Shown here: piece after piece, positions 44,153-53,247 of the stretch
Position numbering within the stretch: the first letter of the stretch is position 1
Layout of the letters: each line of letters starts with the position of its first letter
Source of the DNA: Metabacillus flavus
GTDB taxonomy: Bacteria > Bacillota > Bacilli > Bacillales > Bacillaceae
Direction of reading: 5' to 3'
NCBI RefSeq assembly: GCF_018283675.1
Contig: NZ_JAGVRK010000001.1
Span: 1,426,001 to 1,490,000 of the forward strand
DNA: 64,000 bases
The notes under the pieces: model-generated
What the model was told of the DNA's origin: nothing
Seen by the model: the letters and a program-made list of their open reading frames with translations, nothing else
Database searches by the model: none
Position numbers and translations under genes: made by a program

Positions 44153-44178
44153 GACAGGCGAAAGCCTGTCTTTTTTTT
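44153..44178 (+). terminator. Terminator of the pts operon
   Basis: GACAGGC, loop GAAA (extended), GCCTGTC, then eight T residues. Confidence 0.9.
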
Positions 44179-44353
44179 GCATTTTTTGTAGAAAAATGGG
44201 CTATTGGATAGAATTTACTGATATAATGACTATAATCATATACATATGAACGGGATTTTAGATACTGCCTCTATTCAATCCTCATACATTTGAAGGATGA
44301 AAAAGGGATGACAGGTCTGACTGCGATTAATCTGATGAAGAAGAGGTTTTACG

Positions 44354-45898
44354 ATGGATAACAAGCAGTTAATTATAAAAAGGAACCGCTTTTTAATTAG
44401 GTTGCTGTGTCTTTTTTACATTTTGGATCTTGGATTTATCTACGCGATTGATGGCGTTAGGAATTACTGGCTCTTGTGCCTCTTTTTTGGTGTTCCTTTT
44501 GTTTTCTTATTTATTACCGAAAAAAAGATGTATCCGGTATGGCAGATGTACTCGCTTATTGCTCTTTTATACAGCTATTTATTCATGCTGAATCTAACGG
44601 TTCCATCCTTTGTTAATATCATGTTTCTTGTTTTGCCGATCTTGGTAAGCACAATCTACCAGGACCGCAGAATCCTGATTTTTTCAGGCCTTTTTACAGC
44701 ATCGGCGCAAATGTTTTTTTTCTATTCCGATTATGATGTGCTGCTGCAGAGTGTAACAAGAAAAGAAATTGCCTATTATATGCTGTTCACGATTCTGGTG
44801 CTTTTCTTCCAGCTTTACTATCTTCAGTTCCTCGGGAAACTTTGGAAACAGGTGAATGAGCAAAAGGATGAAATGGCTGTCACCCTTGAATCAACCAAAG
44901 CGCAGCTGGAACTGCTTTTTTCCCAAAGTAAAGATGCCATTGCCCTGCTTGATACTGAATATAGAGTTACAGCTGTGAATCCTGCGTTTGAAGAGTTATA
45001 TCAAATGAAGGAAAGTGATCTTAAAGGCAAGGTCTATCCGCACGGTGAATATGCATTCCTTGATGACTTCAAACACGTAAGGATAGAAAACAGGATCAGC
45101 CGCACGGATCGGACTGGAGATGGGGCCCTCGTAGAAGTGGAAGTGGCTGTTTCCCCTATATATGGTGACAAGGGCGCACTAATTGCCCACTCTGAAGTAA
45201 TCCGCGACGTGACTGAGAGGAGAACAGAGGAACTCATGCTGATACAAGCTGAAAAGCTTAAAGTGGCTGGCGAAATGGCGGCAGGTGTTGCTCACGAGAT
45301 CAGAAATCCGCTTACCGTTCTTCAGGGATTCCTCCAGATGCTCCATGAAAATGCACCGGCAAATTACCCTTATACAGAGATCATGCTTGCTGAACTTAAA
45401 CGGCTTAATGAAATTGTCAGTGAGTTTCTCATTTTGTCAAAACCCCAATCCGTAACTCGGAAATTATTTAATTTAAGGGATATCCTGAATGAAACTATTA
45501 CTTTTTTCGGTTCTGAAATGGCTCTTAATAACATTGTGATTGAGATTAGCGAAATTCAGTCATTTTCAATAAATGGAGATGGAAATCAGATTAAGCAGGT
45601 TTTGATTAATCTTTTGAAAAATTCCAGTGATGCGATGCCTAATGGCGGTGTTATTAAGGTTTCTTTGAAAAAGACAGAGGATCGAAAGGTTGTTCTCCTT
45701 ATCAAGGACAGCGGAAAAGGAATTCCATCAAACGTTTTAAAGAAAATTAAAGAACCATTCTTTACTACAAAAGAAAAAGGGACAGGTCTAGGTCTTGTCA
45801 TTACTGAAAAAATAATGAATCAGCATGGCGGTTCGATGGTTATTGAGAGTGAGGAAGGGATAGGGACGACGGTGAAGCTTTATCTCCCGCTGCCTTAA
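44354..45898 (+). CDS. Membrane PAS-domain sensor histidine kinase (sporulation-kinase type)
   Basis: The 514-aa protein has six N-terminal membrane segments (about 15-160), a coiled linker, and a PAS domain (about 190-290: ALLDTEYRVTAVNPAFEELY). HisKA follows with phospho-acceptor His in GVAHEIRNPLTVLQGFLQM, then HATPase_c with NLLKNSSDAMP, DSGKGIP and GTGLGL. The HEIRNPLT motif is typical of Spo0F-directed kinases (KinA-KinE). No response regulator is adjacent, so it probably feeds the sporulation phosphorelay. The signal is unknown. Confidence 0.9.
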   Translation: MDNKQLIIKRNRFLIRLLCLFYILDLGFIYAIDGVRNYWLLCLFFGVPFVFLFITEKKMYPVWQMYSLIALLYSYLFMLNLTVPSFVNIMFLVLPILVSTIYQDRRILIFSGLFTASAQMFFFYSDYDVLLQSVTRKEIAYYMLFTILVLFFQLYYLQFLGKLWKQVNEQKDEMAVTLESTKAQLELLFSQSKDAIALLDTEYRVTAVNPAFEELYQMKESDLKGKVYPHGEYAFLDDFKHVRIENRISRTDRTGDGALVEVEVAVSPIYGDKGALIAHSEVIRDVTERRTEELMLIQAEKLKVAGEMAAGVAHEIRNPLTVLQGFLQMLHENAPANYPYTEIMLAELKRLNEIVSEFLILSKPQSVTRKLFNLRDILNETITFFGSEMALNNIVIEISEIQSFSINGDGNQIKQVLINLLKNSSDAMPNGGVIKVSLKKTEDRKVVLLIKDSGKGIPSNVLKKIKEPFFTTKEKGTGLGLVITEKIMNQHGGSMVIESEEGIGTTVKLYLPLP

Positions 45899-45932
45899 AA
45901 GGAATTGACTTTAAACGTCAGTTCCTTTTTTT
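45897..45932 (+). terminator. Intrinsic terminator
   Basis: AAGGAAtTGAC pairs with GTCAgTTCCTT, followed by T residues. Confidence 0.8.
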
Positions 45933-46007
45933 ATCGGGCATCATCATAAAATCTCCGCTATCCGCAAAGATTAAGACAGACGAATAGCAAAGGAGCTGAC
46001 AGCAGCG

Positions 46008-46253
46008 ATGGACAGACAGCAGGCAAAAGCGGGAGACACCGTCTATGTTATTTACCGGAATCCCCATACAGCGAATGTAGCCGTCATTAAAGAGGCTGAA
46101 GTAGTGCAGCATCCGGAAGATGAAAATGACGTCGCACTGTTCTTATATGAGACGTATCACGAGCTTCTGCCGGATGATGCGGTTTTCTCTTCCTATGAAG
46201 AAGCGGAACAACTGTACAATGAGCTGTTTAATCATAACCAATATGAAGGCTGA
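46008..46253 (+). CDS. splA: Spore photoproduct lyase regulator SplA
   Basis: The 81-aa protein starts MDRQQAKAGDTVYVIYRNPHTANV and has YETYHELLPDDAVFSSYEEAEQLY, matching SplA. SplA is a small, TRAP-like negative regulator of the spl operon in B. subtilis. It lies 28 bp upstream of splB. An acidic C-terminus and lack of membrane segments fit a soluble RNA-binding protein. Confidence 0.85.
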   Translation: MDRQQAKAGDTVYVIYRNPHTANVAVIKEAEVVQHPEDENDVALFLYETYHELLPDDAVFSSYEEAEQLYNELFNHNQYEG

Positions 46254-46281
46254 ATGAACGTCAATAAAGGAGGAAGCAATC

Positions 46282-47310
46282 ATGGTTAAACCGTTTGTTC
46301 CGCAGCTTGTATACATAGAGCCCAGGGCTCTTGACTATCCGCTCGGAGTAGAATTGAAAGAGAAGTTTGAAAACATGGGACTTGAAATCCGGGAAACAAC
46401 ATCTCACAATCAGGTTAGAAATATACCCGGGAAGAATCATCTTCAGCAATACCGCAATGCTAAATCAACCCTCGTTATCGGAGTGAGGAAAACTCTTAAA
46501 TTCGATACATCCAAGCCTTCCGCCGAATATGCCATACCGCTTGCGACTGGTTGTATGGGACATTGCCATTATTGTTATTTGCAAACAACAATGGGGAGCA
46601 AGCCGTATATAAGAACGTACGTAAATGTAGAAGAGATTTTGGATCAGGCAAATGAATACATGAAGGAAAGAGCACCTGATATTACCAGGTTTGAAGCATC
46701 CTGTACATCTGACATTGTAGGCGTGGACCACCTGACCCACTCTTTGAAAAGAGCAATTGAATACTTTGGCCAGAGTGATCTTGGGCAATTGCGGTTTGTC
46801 ACAAAATTTCATCACGTTGATCATTTGCTTGATGCAAATCATAATGGGAGAACCCGTTTTCGCTTCAGTATAAATGCGGATTATGTTATTAAAAATTTTG
46901 AACCGGGCACCTCTCCGCTTGATCAGAGAATAGAGGCAGCTGTTAAGGTGGCAAGAGCAGGATATCCGCTAGGCTTTATTGTAGCGCCTATTTATATACA
47001 TGAAGGATGGCAGGAGGGGTATAAACAGCTTTTTGTTAAGCTTCATGAATCCCTGCCGAAGGATGCCATTCAGGATATTACATTTGAAATGATCCAGCAC
47101 CGTTTTACGAAGCCTGCAAAACGGGTGATTGAAAAAAATTACCCAAAAACAAAGCTTGAGATGAGCGAAGAGGAAAGGCGCTATAAGTGGGGTCGGTATG
47201 GCATAGGGAAATATATTTATCAAAAGGACGAGGAACAAGAACTCAGAGATACGCTCGAAGATTATATTGAACAGTATTTTCCTCAGGCGAAAATCGAATA
47301 TTTTACATGA
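46282..47310 (+). CDS. splB: Spore photoproduct lyase
   Basis: SplB is a radical-SAM enzyme that reverses 5-thyminyl-5,6-dihydrothymine in germinating spores. The 342-aa length equals B. subtilis SplB. The cluster motif Cx3Cx2C is in TGCMGHCHYCYLQ, and the conserved hydrogen-donor cysteine is in FEASCTSDIVG. GEE-like SAM contacts lie in the following TIM half-barrel. It is co-transcribed with splA. Confidence 0.95.
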   Translation: MVKPFVPQLVYIEPRALDYPLGVELKEKFENMGLEIRETTSHNQVRNIPGKNHLQQYRNAKSTLVIGVRKTLKFDTSKPSAEYAIPLATGCMGHCHYCYLQTTMGSKPYIRTYVNVEEILDQANEYMKERAPDITRFEASCTSDIVGVDHLTHSLKRAIEYFGQSDLGQLRFVTKFHHVDHLLDANHNGRTRFRFSINADYVIKNFEPGTSPLDQRIEAAVKVARAGYPLGFIVAPIYIHEGWQEGYKQLFVKLHESLPKDAIQDITFEMIQHRFTKPAKRVIEKNYPKTKLEMSEEERRYKWGRYGIGKYIYQKDEEQELRDTLEDYIEQYFPQAKIEYFT

Positions 47311-47313
47311 TGA

Positions 47314-47338
47314 GACAGCTATAACGGCTGTCTTTTTT
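47314..47338 (+). terminator. Terminator of splAB
   Basis: GACAGC pairs with GCTGTC, followed by T6. Confidence 0.8.
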
Positions 47339-47460
47339 CTAGAAGGGAATAATGCACCGCAATATCCGGAGCGGTTAGGGTGTGATAAGATTAATGTATT
47401 AAAGGGCTCCTTTTCAAAAAAAATTGGAAAAAAGCCTATTAAAATCAAGGGGTGGTAAAG

Positions 47461-48246
47461 ATGGATTTAGAATTACAGCATAAAACAGCTCTTGTCATTG
47501 CCTCGAGCCAGGGGCTTGGAAAAGCCGTTGCCAAAAAACTTGCTCAAGAAGGCGCGAACGTTGTAATTACCGGCCGGAACGCTGAAAAACTGGAGAAAGT
47601 CCAGCAGGAGCTTGCTTACATTGGAGATGGCCGGATCATCAGTAAACAATGTGATATTACCAATTCTGAACAAATTAAAGATCTCGTTAAACATACAGTA
47701 GATGAGTTTGGAGAGATTGATGTCCTGGTGAATAATGCCGGCGGACCTCCAGCTGGATCCTTTGACCAATTGACAGATGAGAACTGGTATGATGCATTTG
47801 AACTGAATCTTCTCAGCTATGTCCGAGTTATCCGGGAGGTTCTTCCTTTTATGAAAGAAAACGGTGGCAGAATTGTCAATATCGCTTCATCTTCTGTAAA
47901 AGAGCCTATCTCAGGATTATTGCTTTCCAATACGTTTAGAATGGGTATTGTCGGATTGACAAAAACCCTCTCACAGGAATATGCTTCCCGCAATATCCTT
48001 ATCAACACGCTGGCTCCCGGCAGAATTGCGACAGATCGGGTAGCCTATCTTGATGAATCTTCTGCTGATAGGCAAGGGATTACGGCTGAGGAAATGACGG
48101 AAAAAAATAAAGCGATGATTCCTTTAGGAAGATATGGAGAACCTGAGGAGTTTGCTAACTACGCCGTTTTCCTATTATCGGGCGCTAATACATATGTAAC
48201 GGGACAAACCCTGCTTGTTGATGGCGGTATGGTTAAATCCGTATAA
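47461..48246 (+). CDS. SDR-family protein (YkvO/FabG-like) with an altered active site
   Basis: The 261-aa protein has a Rossmann start (KTALVIASSQGLGKAVAKKLA), NNAGGPP, NIASSS and C-terminal GQTLLVDGGM, all of the short-chain dehydrogenase fold. The catalytic YxxxK is replaced: the expected position reads LLSNTFRMGIVGLTKTL, with no Tyr. This subgroup is known to lack that Tyr, so reductase activity is doubtful. Length (usual 240-260) and cofactor site are intact. ATG 47461 follows AAGGGGTGG. Next gene is 22 bp on. Confidence 0.8.
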   Translation: MDLELQHKTALVIASSQGLGKAVAKKLAQEGANVVITGRNAEKLEKVQQELAYIGDGRIISKQCDITNSEQIKDLVKHTVDEFGEIDVLVNNAGGPPAGSFDQLTDENWYDAFELNLLSYVRVIREVLPFMKENGGRIVNIASSSVKEPISGLLLSNTFRMGIVGLTKTLSQEYASRNILINTLAPGRIATDRVAYLDESSADRQGITAEEMTEKNKAMIPLGRYGEPEEFANYAVFLLSGANTYVTGQTLLVDGGMVKSV

Positions 48247-48268
48247 AAATATTTGAGAGGAAGAGACG

Positions 48269-49147
48269 ATGACTGAAACGGTTGCTTTTATTGGAACAGG
48301 TGTAATGGGGAAAAGCATGGCAGGCCACTTAATGGATAAAGGCTATAAGCTGACTGTTTATACAAGAACAAAGGAGAAGGCGGAAGAGCTTCTTTATAAG
48401 GGGGCTCTTTGGGCGGAGACAGTAAAAGAAGCCGTGCAAAACGCTGATTTTGTCATCACGATGGTTGGCTATCCCCATGATGTGGAGAATATCTATCTTG
48501 GGGAAAACGGAATTGTTCAATCAGCCAAAGAAGGAGCGCACCTGATTGACATGACCACATCCAAGCCTTCTTTAGCCAAAACGATTGCTGACACAGCCCG
48601 TGAAAAAGGCTTGTATGCTATGGATGCTCCCGTTTCCGGAGGAGATGTTGGAGCGAAAGAAGCAAGACTTGCGATTATGGCTGGCGGAGACAAACAGGCT
48701 TTTGAAAAATGTCTGCCTCTTTTTGAAGCAATGGGGAACAATATTGTGTATCAAGGGGAAGCGGGATCCGGGCAGCATACAAAGATGAGCAACCAGATTG
48801 CGATTGCTGCAGGAATGATCGCGGTTTGCGAAGCCGTCGCCTATGCGGAGAAATCAGGGCTGGATCCGGAGAGTGTTTTAAAAAGCATTTCAACAGGGGC
48901 AGCGGGAAGCTGGTCTCTCAGCAATCTGGCACCGCGCATGCTTCATGGCAATTTTGAACCCGGATTTTACGTCAAGCATTTTATAAAGGATATGAGAATT
49001 GCCAAAGAGGAATCCGAGCTCTTCGGAATGAAAGCACCAGGACTTGATTTAGCCCTCTCCTTATACGAGAAGCTTGAAGCTCTTGGGGAGGAAAACAGCG
49101 GAACACATGCCCTATATAAGCTTTGGAAACAGGAACAACTATCATAA
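48269..49147 (+). CDS. ykwC: NAD(P)-dependent 3-hydroxyisobutyrate-dehydrogenase-like protein YkwC
   Basis: The 292-aa beta-hydroxyacid dehydrogenase begins TVAFIGTGVMGKSMAGHLM and has DAPVSGGDVGAKEA, the family's substrate-binding block. GSGQHTKMSNQI carries the catalytic lysine (about 171). Likely oxidises a small hydroxy acid with NAD(P)+. The exact substrate is unknown. Name follows synteny with B. subtilis ykwC, ahead of ykwD. Confidence 0.9.
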   Translation: MTETVAFIGTGVMGKSMAGHLMDKGYKLTVYTRTKEKAEELLYKGALWAETVKEAVQNADFVITMVGYPHDVENIYLGENGIVQSAKEGAHLIDMTTSKPSLAKTIADTAREKGLYAMDAPVSGGDVGAKEARLAIMAGGDKQAFEKCLPLFEAMGNNIVYQGEAGSGQHTKMSNQIAIAAGMIAVCEAVAYAEKSGLDPESVLKSISTGAAGSWSLSNLAPRMLHGNFEPGFYVKHFIKDMRIAKEESELFGMKAPGLDLALSLYEKLEALGEENSGTHALYKLWKQEQLS

Positions 49148-49151
49148 AAAG

Positions 49152-49183
49152 AACAAAAAAAACAGCCGCTGAAAAGCGGCTGT
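49152..49183 (-). terminator. Terminator between ykwC and ykwD
   Basis: ACAGCCGCT pairs with AGCGGCTGT. The T run lies on the minus-strand side, so it mainly ends ykwD. Confidence 0.8.
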
Positions 49184-49202
49184 CTGATAATCTCAAACTC
49201 TA

Positions 49203-50090
49203 TTATTTACCGATGAACTGCTGAGTCCAGTAGTTGCCTTCTTCAACATGTCCGACACCGATATGAGTGAATTCTGGGTTCATGATGTTTTTGCGGTGCC
49301 CTTCACTGTCCATCCAAGCTTGTACAACTTCTTCTGGAGATTTTTGTCCCATAGCGATGTTTTCACCGGCAGTTTGGTACTCAATGCCGAATTTTTTCAT
49401 CATATCAAACGGAGATCCGTAAGTTGGGCTGTTGTGATCAAAGTAGTTGTTCTTTTGCATATCTGCAGATTTTTCTTTCGCTACTTTGCTTAAGCTTTCA
49501 TCAACTGCAAGCGGTTTAAGACCTTGTTTTTCACGCTCTTTATTTGTTAGTTCAACAACTTGCTGTTCGAATTCGCTTAGAGCGCCGGATTTAGCTGTTT
49601 CTTGCTTAGGCTGCTCAGAAGCCTGTTCTTTTGCCGGAGCTTGCTGCTGTCCTTGAGCTGGAGCTGGAGCTGGAGCTTCTTGCTTAGGCTGAGCTTGCTC
49701 ACCTTGAACTGGAGCTGCTTCTTCTTTCGGCTGAGCCTGTTCAGGTGCTTGCTTTTGCTCAGGCTGCTGTCCAGCAGGGCATGGCTGACCTTGGCTGTTC
49801 TGTGCCTGCTCTTGATTAGGCTGAGCTTGCTGTCCTTGAGCTGCTTGTGCTTGTTTGCCAAGAAGCTGCTGAACTTGTTCTTGAATTTGTTTTTGGCTGC
49901 CGTTGCCTTCAGCTGCTTGCTGAACCTGCTCCGGGCTGATATTGAATTTCTCGCTAAGCTGCGTTACTTTAGCCTGTACGTTCTGCTGTGAAAGCTCCTG
50001 TGCGCTTGCCGGGTTGCCTCCAGCGAAAGTTACGAATCCTGCCGCCGCTGCGACTGATATAATGAAAGATTTCTTAGTAGTGTTCTTCAT
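49203..50090 (-). CDS. ykwD: Secreted CAP/SCP-domain protein YkwD
   Basis: The 295-aa protein has a signal peptide (about 1-30, ending ASAQ) and an EQVQQ-rich helical region. A Q/A/P/E-rich linker follows (about residues 77-165) with near-repeats such as EQAQPKEEA and EQAQPKQEA. The C-terminal CAP domain (about 172-295) has YFDHNSPTYGSPFDMMKKFG, TAGENIAMG and GHRKNIMNPEFTHIGVG. Bacterial CAP proteins are secreted and mostly of unknown role. It is divergent from pbpH and longer than the B. subtilis protein, mainly through the linker. Confidence 0.9.
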   Translation of the reverse strand: MKNTTKKSFIISVAAAAGFVTFAGGNPASAQELSQQNVQAKVTQLSEKFNISPEQVQQAAEGNGSQKQIQEQVQQLLGKQAQAAQGQQAQPNQEQAQNSQGQPCPAGQQPEQKQAPEQAQPKEEAAPVQGEQAQPKQEAPAPAPAQGQQQAPAKEQASEQPKQETAKSGALSEFEQQVVELTNKEREKQGLKPLAVDESLSKVAKEKSADMQKNNYFDHNSPTYGSPFDMMKKFGIEYQTAGENIAMGQKSPEEVVQAWMDSEGHRKNIMNPEFTHIGVGHVEEGNYWTQQFIGK

Positions 50091-50382
50091 AAGTTAAAGC
50101 CCTCCTAAAAAATGTTTGTTTTTGTTTTTGCGTGTTGCTCTCTTGCACAAACTCATCATAACACGCTAGATTCGTAATATAAGAACCACCGTTTTCCATT
50201 GACATCGCTGGTTTTGAAACAGTATTTTCCTTTTCTCTCAATCTCTTATTTTCCAATGGTTTGCAGAACTTTCTTTAAGTAAGTTAAGGATTTTTTGATA
50301 GTGTTTTGCTTCCAGAAAATTCAACGGTTTGAAGTTATTTCATTGAATTTAATGTTGACACTAAAAATAGGCCGTTCGACAT

Positions 50383-50410
50383 ATGACAACTGTTACGTAA
50401 GTGTTACAAT
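50383..50410 (+). promoter_or_regulatory. pbpH promoter with a perfect WalR-type box
   Basis: TGTTAC-GTAAG-TGTTAC (50391-50407) matches the WalR (YycF) consensus TGTWAH-N5-TGTWAH exactly. It overlaps the spacer and -10 of ATGACA (50383-50388), N16, TACAAT (50405-50410). Overlap with the promoter core suggests repression rather than activation. Confidence 0.6.
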
Positions 50411-50472
50411 AGGAATGTTATTTTACAAAACTGCCCTTGATATAGATATAAATTTTGAAAGGAGTCAATAAA

Positions 50473-52632
50473 TTGACTGAGCAAGCTGCTAATTCCTCTG
50501 AGAATCGAAAGCTGAAAAGATCCCGGCAATTTCGAATCAACATTTTCTTCTTTGGTGTATTCCTGATTTTTACCCTCCTCATCATTCGGCTCGGAGTTAT
50601 TCAGATTGTGAAAGGGGAAGAGTATACGAAGGAAGTTTCCAGAACGGAAGCAAATATCTCTTCCTATCCGGCACCGCGCGGTAAAATGTATGACCGGTAT
50701 GGCCGTGTTGTAGTGGATAACATAAGTGTTCCTGCAATTACCTATACAGTAGAAAAAAGCACGAAGACAGCAGATAAGCTGAAGACAGCTAAAAAATTAG
50801 CCGAATATATTGAGGTTGAAGAAAAAGACCTTCAATATACAGCCGGGCAGGAAAGTGAGCGCGATATCCGCGATTATTGGCTTGCTTCCCATGAAGAAGA
50901 AGCGAAAACCCTTCTAACTGAAAAGGATTTGGAGAAGAGCGGCAAGGAGCAATATAAGCTGCAGGTAGAGCGGGTGCCCGGCAATGAAGTAGATGAGATC
51001 CGCAATAATCCGGAAGAGCTCGAAATGGCTGTACTTTTTAAACGGTTTTCAGCGGGATACCAATATGAGCCTCAAGTGATTAAATCACAGGCACCTCCAA
51101 AGGATGAGATGCCAAGCGCTAAAAATATGCTGACCAATGACGAAATGGCCAGAGTTTCTGAAAACATCGAATCCATGCCTGGAATCAATATCATAACGGA
51201 CTGGAACCGGAATTATGTTTATGGCGATACACTAGTGAGCATCCTGGGCGGAGTCACTTCTTCCTCTCAGGGAATTCTGCAGGAGCGTAAAGCGTATTAT
51301 CAAGCACGCGGATACGCCCGCAACGACCGTGTCGGTAAATCAAGACTTGAATATCAATATGAAGAATACTTAAATCCCCGTAAGGCGAAAATCGAATATG
51401 TGACAGATAAAAACGGAAACACCATTTCAGAAAAAGTAGTCGATCCGGGAAGAAGAGGTTTGGATCTTCAGCTAACCTTTGATGCAGAACTGCAGAAGGA
51501 AGCAGAAAAAATCATTGAAGAAGAGCTGAAAAAGGTAGTGGCTGTAAGCCCATATGCAGATCGTGCATTTGCTGTCATGATGGATCCTTACCAAGGCGAT
51601 ATTATCGCGATGGCAGGAAAAGGGTATGATCGCTATAACTCGAAAAAGTATTATGATTTTTCATATGGAGCCTACACAACCCAATATGAAATGGGTTCTG
51701 CCGTTAAGGGTGCGACGCTTTTGGCAGGCTTCCAGGAAGGTCTTCAGCCTGGAACTTCATTTAATGATAGTTTACCGATTTTGCTAAAAGGTGCAAAACC
51801 GAAAAAATCCCTGCATCCAAGCGGCTGGGTCGATGACCGTGAAGCTCTGGAAGTAAGTTCGAACGTTTACATGTTCCGGACTGCGATGGAAATTGCCGAT
51901 ATCCCTTATGTACCGAACGGCAAATTTCCGGCTGGACCTGCTGCATTGCAGAAGTTCAGGAATTTAAATGACCAGTTCGGACTGGGAGTGCCCACAGGCA
52001 TCGATTTGCCGGGCGAAGCACACGGACAGCGTTCGCATCCGGATACAGTCGGAGGACTGCTGCTTGACGTTGCTATTGGCCAATACGATACGTACACGCC
52101 TCTGCAAATGGCGCAGTACATTTCTGTAATTGCCAATGGCGGCTACCGTATAGAGCCCAGAGTGGTGAAATCCATTCATGAACCGATCAATGAAAACAAG
52201 CTTGGACCGCTCGTTGTTGAAAAAGAACCTGAAATCCTAAATGCCATAAACAACACCCAAAATGAAATTGAACGGATTAAGGCCGGCATGAAGCTTGTTA
52301 CGAAAGGATCCAAAGGTACAGCCAGAGCTTACTTTAAGGGACTGGATGTAGCAGGAAAAACAGGTACGACCCAATCCTTCTATACAAATATTCAAATGGG
52401 AATTAAAGCACAGCCTGTGAGCAATGTTACCTTTGTTGGTTATTACCCGACTGACCATCCTAAGGTTGCATTCAGTGTCACTGTTCCTGGAGTCAGAGAG
52501 AAATCATCTGCAACAACTGCAAGCAGAGTCATCGCTGACCGATTAATGAAAGCCTACACAGAGCTTGAAAAGAAATACAAGGGCCAGGAAAATATGTCAG
52601 AAGTTAAAATTGAAGAAACAAAAGAATCGTAA
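50473..52632 (+). CDS. pbpH: Class B penicillin-binding protein (PbpH/PbpA-like transpeptidase)
   Basis: The 719-aa protein has one N-terminal membrane helix (about 25-50), a dimerisation domain (about 60-320), and a transpeptidase domain. Active-site motifs are SxxK in GSAVKGAT, SxN in EVSSNVYMF, and KTG in GKTGTTQ. It cross-links septal or side-wall peptidoglycan in rod cells. TTG 50473 is the start, 8 bp after AAAGGAG; TTG 50455 overlaps that site. Position between ykwD and kinA matches B. subtilis pbpH. Confidence 0.93.
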   Translation: MTEQAANSSENRKLKRSRQFRINIFFFGVFLIFTLLIIRLGVIQIVKGEEYTKEVSRTEANISSYPAPRGKMYDRYGRVVVDNISVPAITYTVEKSTKTADKLKTAKKLAEYIEVEEKDLQYTAGQESERDIRDYWLASHEEEAKTLLTEKDLEKSGKEQYKLQVERVPGNEVDEIRNNPEELEMAVLFKRFSAGYQYEPQVIKSQAPPKDEMPSAKNMLTNDEMARVSENIESMPGINIITDWNRNYVYGDTLVSILGGVTSSSQGILQERKAYYQARGYARNDRVGKSRLEYQYEEYLNPRKAKIEYVTDKNGNTISEKVVDPGRRGLDLQLTFDAELQKEAEKIIEEELKKVVAVSPYADRAFAVMMDPYQGDIIAMAGKGYDRYNSKKYYDFSYGAYTTQYEMGSAVKGATLLAGFQEGLQPGTSFNDSLPILLKGAKPKKSLHPSGWVDDREALEVSSNVYMFRTAMEIADIPYVPNGKFPAGPAALQKFRNLNDQFGLGVPTGIDLPGEAHGQRSHPDTVGGLLLDVAIGQYDTYTPLQMAQYISVIANGGYRIEPRVVKSIHEPINENKLGPLVVEKEPEILNAINNTQNEIERIKAGMKLVTKGSKGTARAYFKGLDVAGKTGTTQSFYTNIQMGIKAQPVSNVTFVGYYPTDHPKVAFSVTVPGVREKSSATTASRVIADRLMKAYTELEKKYKGQENMSEVKIEETKES

Positions 52633-52647
52633 ACGAAATCATGAGCC

Positions 52648-52677
52648 GAACCGCATCTCCCTGCGGTTCTTTTTTTT
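52648..52677 (+). terminator. Terminator of pbpH
   Basis: GAACCGCA pairs with TGCGGTTC, followed by T7-8. Confidence 0.9.
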
Positions 52678-52750
52678 GCCAACTATATTCCCGGCTCATT
52701 AGCTGCAAAATAAATTGAACACTCACATCACGAATAAGAGGTGAATGATA

Positions 52751-52933
52751 ATGGCTAAGCGCACAAAGAAACATGATGCAGATCAAAAAAATAAAAAAGG
52801 GTTTGACTCTGCAAAGTCGGATACAGAATTTGCTCATGAATCTGGAAGCCATCATGTAAATGAGCTTCATCATGAGAAGGCAAAAAAGGAAAAGGCGTCT
52901 AAAAACCAGGGTGAATATAAGGGAATGAATTAA
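52751..52933 (+). CDS. Small charged spore-type protein with DTEF motif (60 aa)
   Basis: The protein starts MAKRTKKHDADQKNKKG, with KSDTEFAHESGSHHV in the middle and a Lys/Glu-rich end. It is very hydrophilic, without aromatic residues other than the DTEF Phe and one Tyr, as in small acid-soluble spore proteins. ATG 52751 lies 7 bp after AGAGGTG. I do not know the family. The DTEF block recurs in two other small genes of this window. Confidence 0.6.
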   Translation: MAKRTKKHDADQKNKKGFDSAKSDTEFAHESGSHHVNELHHEKAKKEKASKNQGEYKGMN

Positions 52934-52957
52934 TGAATGAATTAATGGAGAAAGAAA

Positions 52958-53247
52958 TTGGGCTGTCTAAAAAGCCCTAGTGAGAGGAAATGTCCGAATG
53001 GTAAACCCAAGAGCACTCGCTGAGTGAACTTGGGTTTTTATTATTGTCTCGAGGATGTTTTTCAATGATGTGCTTTGAACAAAATGCAGTAGGCTGATTC
53101 GAGGGGAAAGGCGCAGCTGCTTGGGGAGGCTCACCGCACGCTTAGGATAAGCCCGGTCCTGCAGGGGAAGTCAGCCAACCCCCGTCCCATTTTAAAGCGC
53201 AAAGTTTACGAGAACAGACTTAAATACGACTTTCTGGACGGCACTTT
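52958..53247 (+). mobile_element. MITE/REP-like element, copy B
   Basis: The left end TTGGGCTGTCTAAAAAGCC (52958-52976) and the right end (complement of CTTTCTGGACGGCAC, ending 53244) are inverted, 12 of 17 matching. Inside are a hairpin AAACCCAAG...CTTGGGTTT (53003-53037) and a degraded core from GCTGATTCGAGG through GGAGGCTCACCGC to GTCAGCC. The architecture matches copy A at 21415. Confidence 0.6.

Noticed and set aside
49602-49991. 129-aa Leu/Ser-rich plus-strand frame
   Set aside because: It is the antisense shadow of the Q/A-rich linker of ykwD; no ribosome site.
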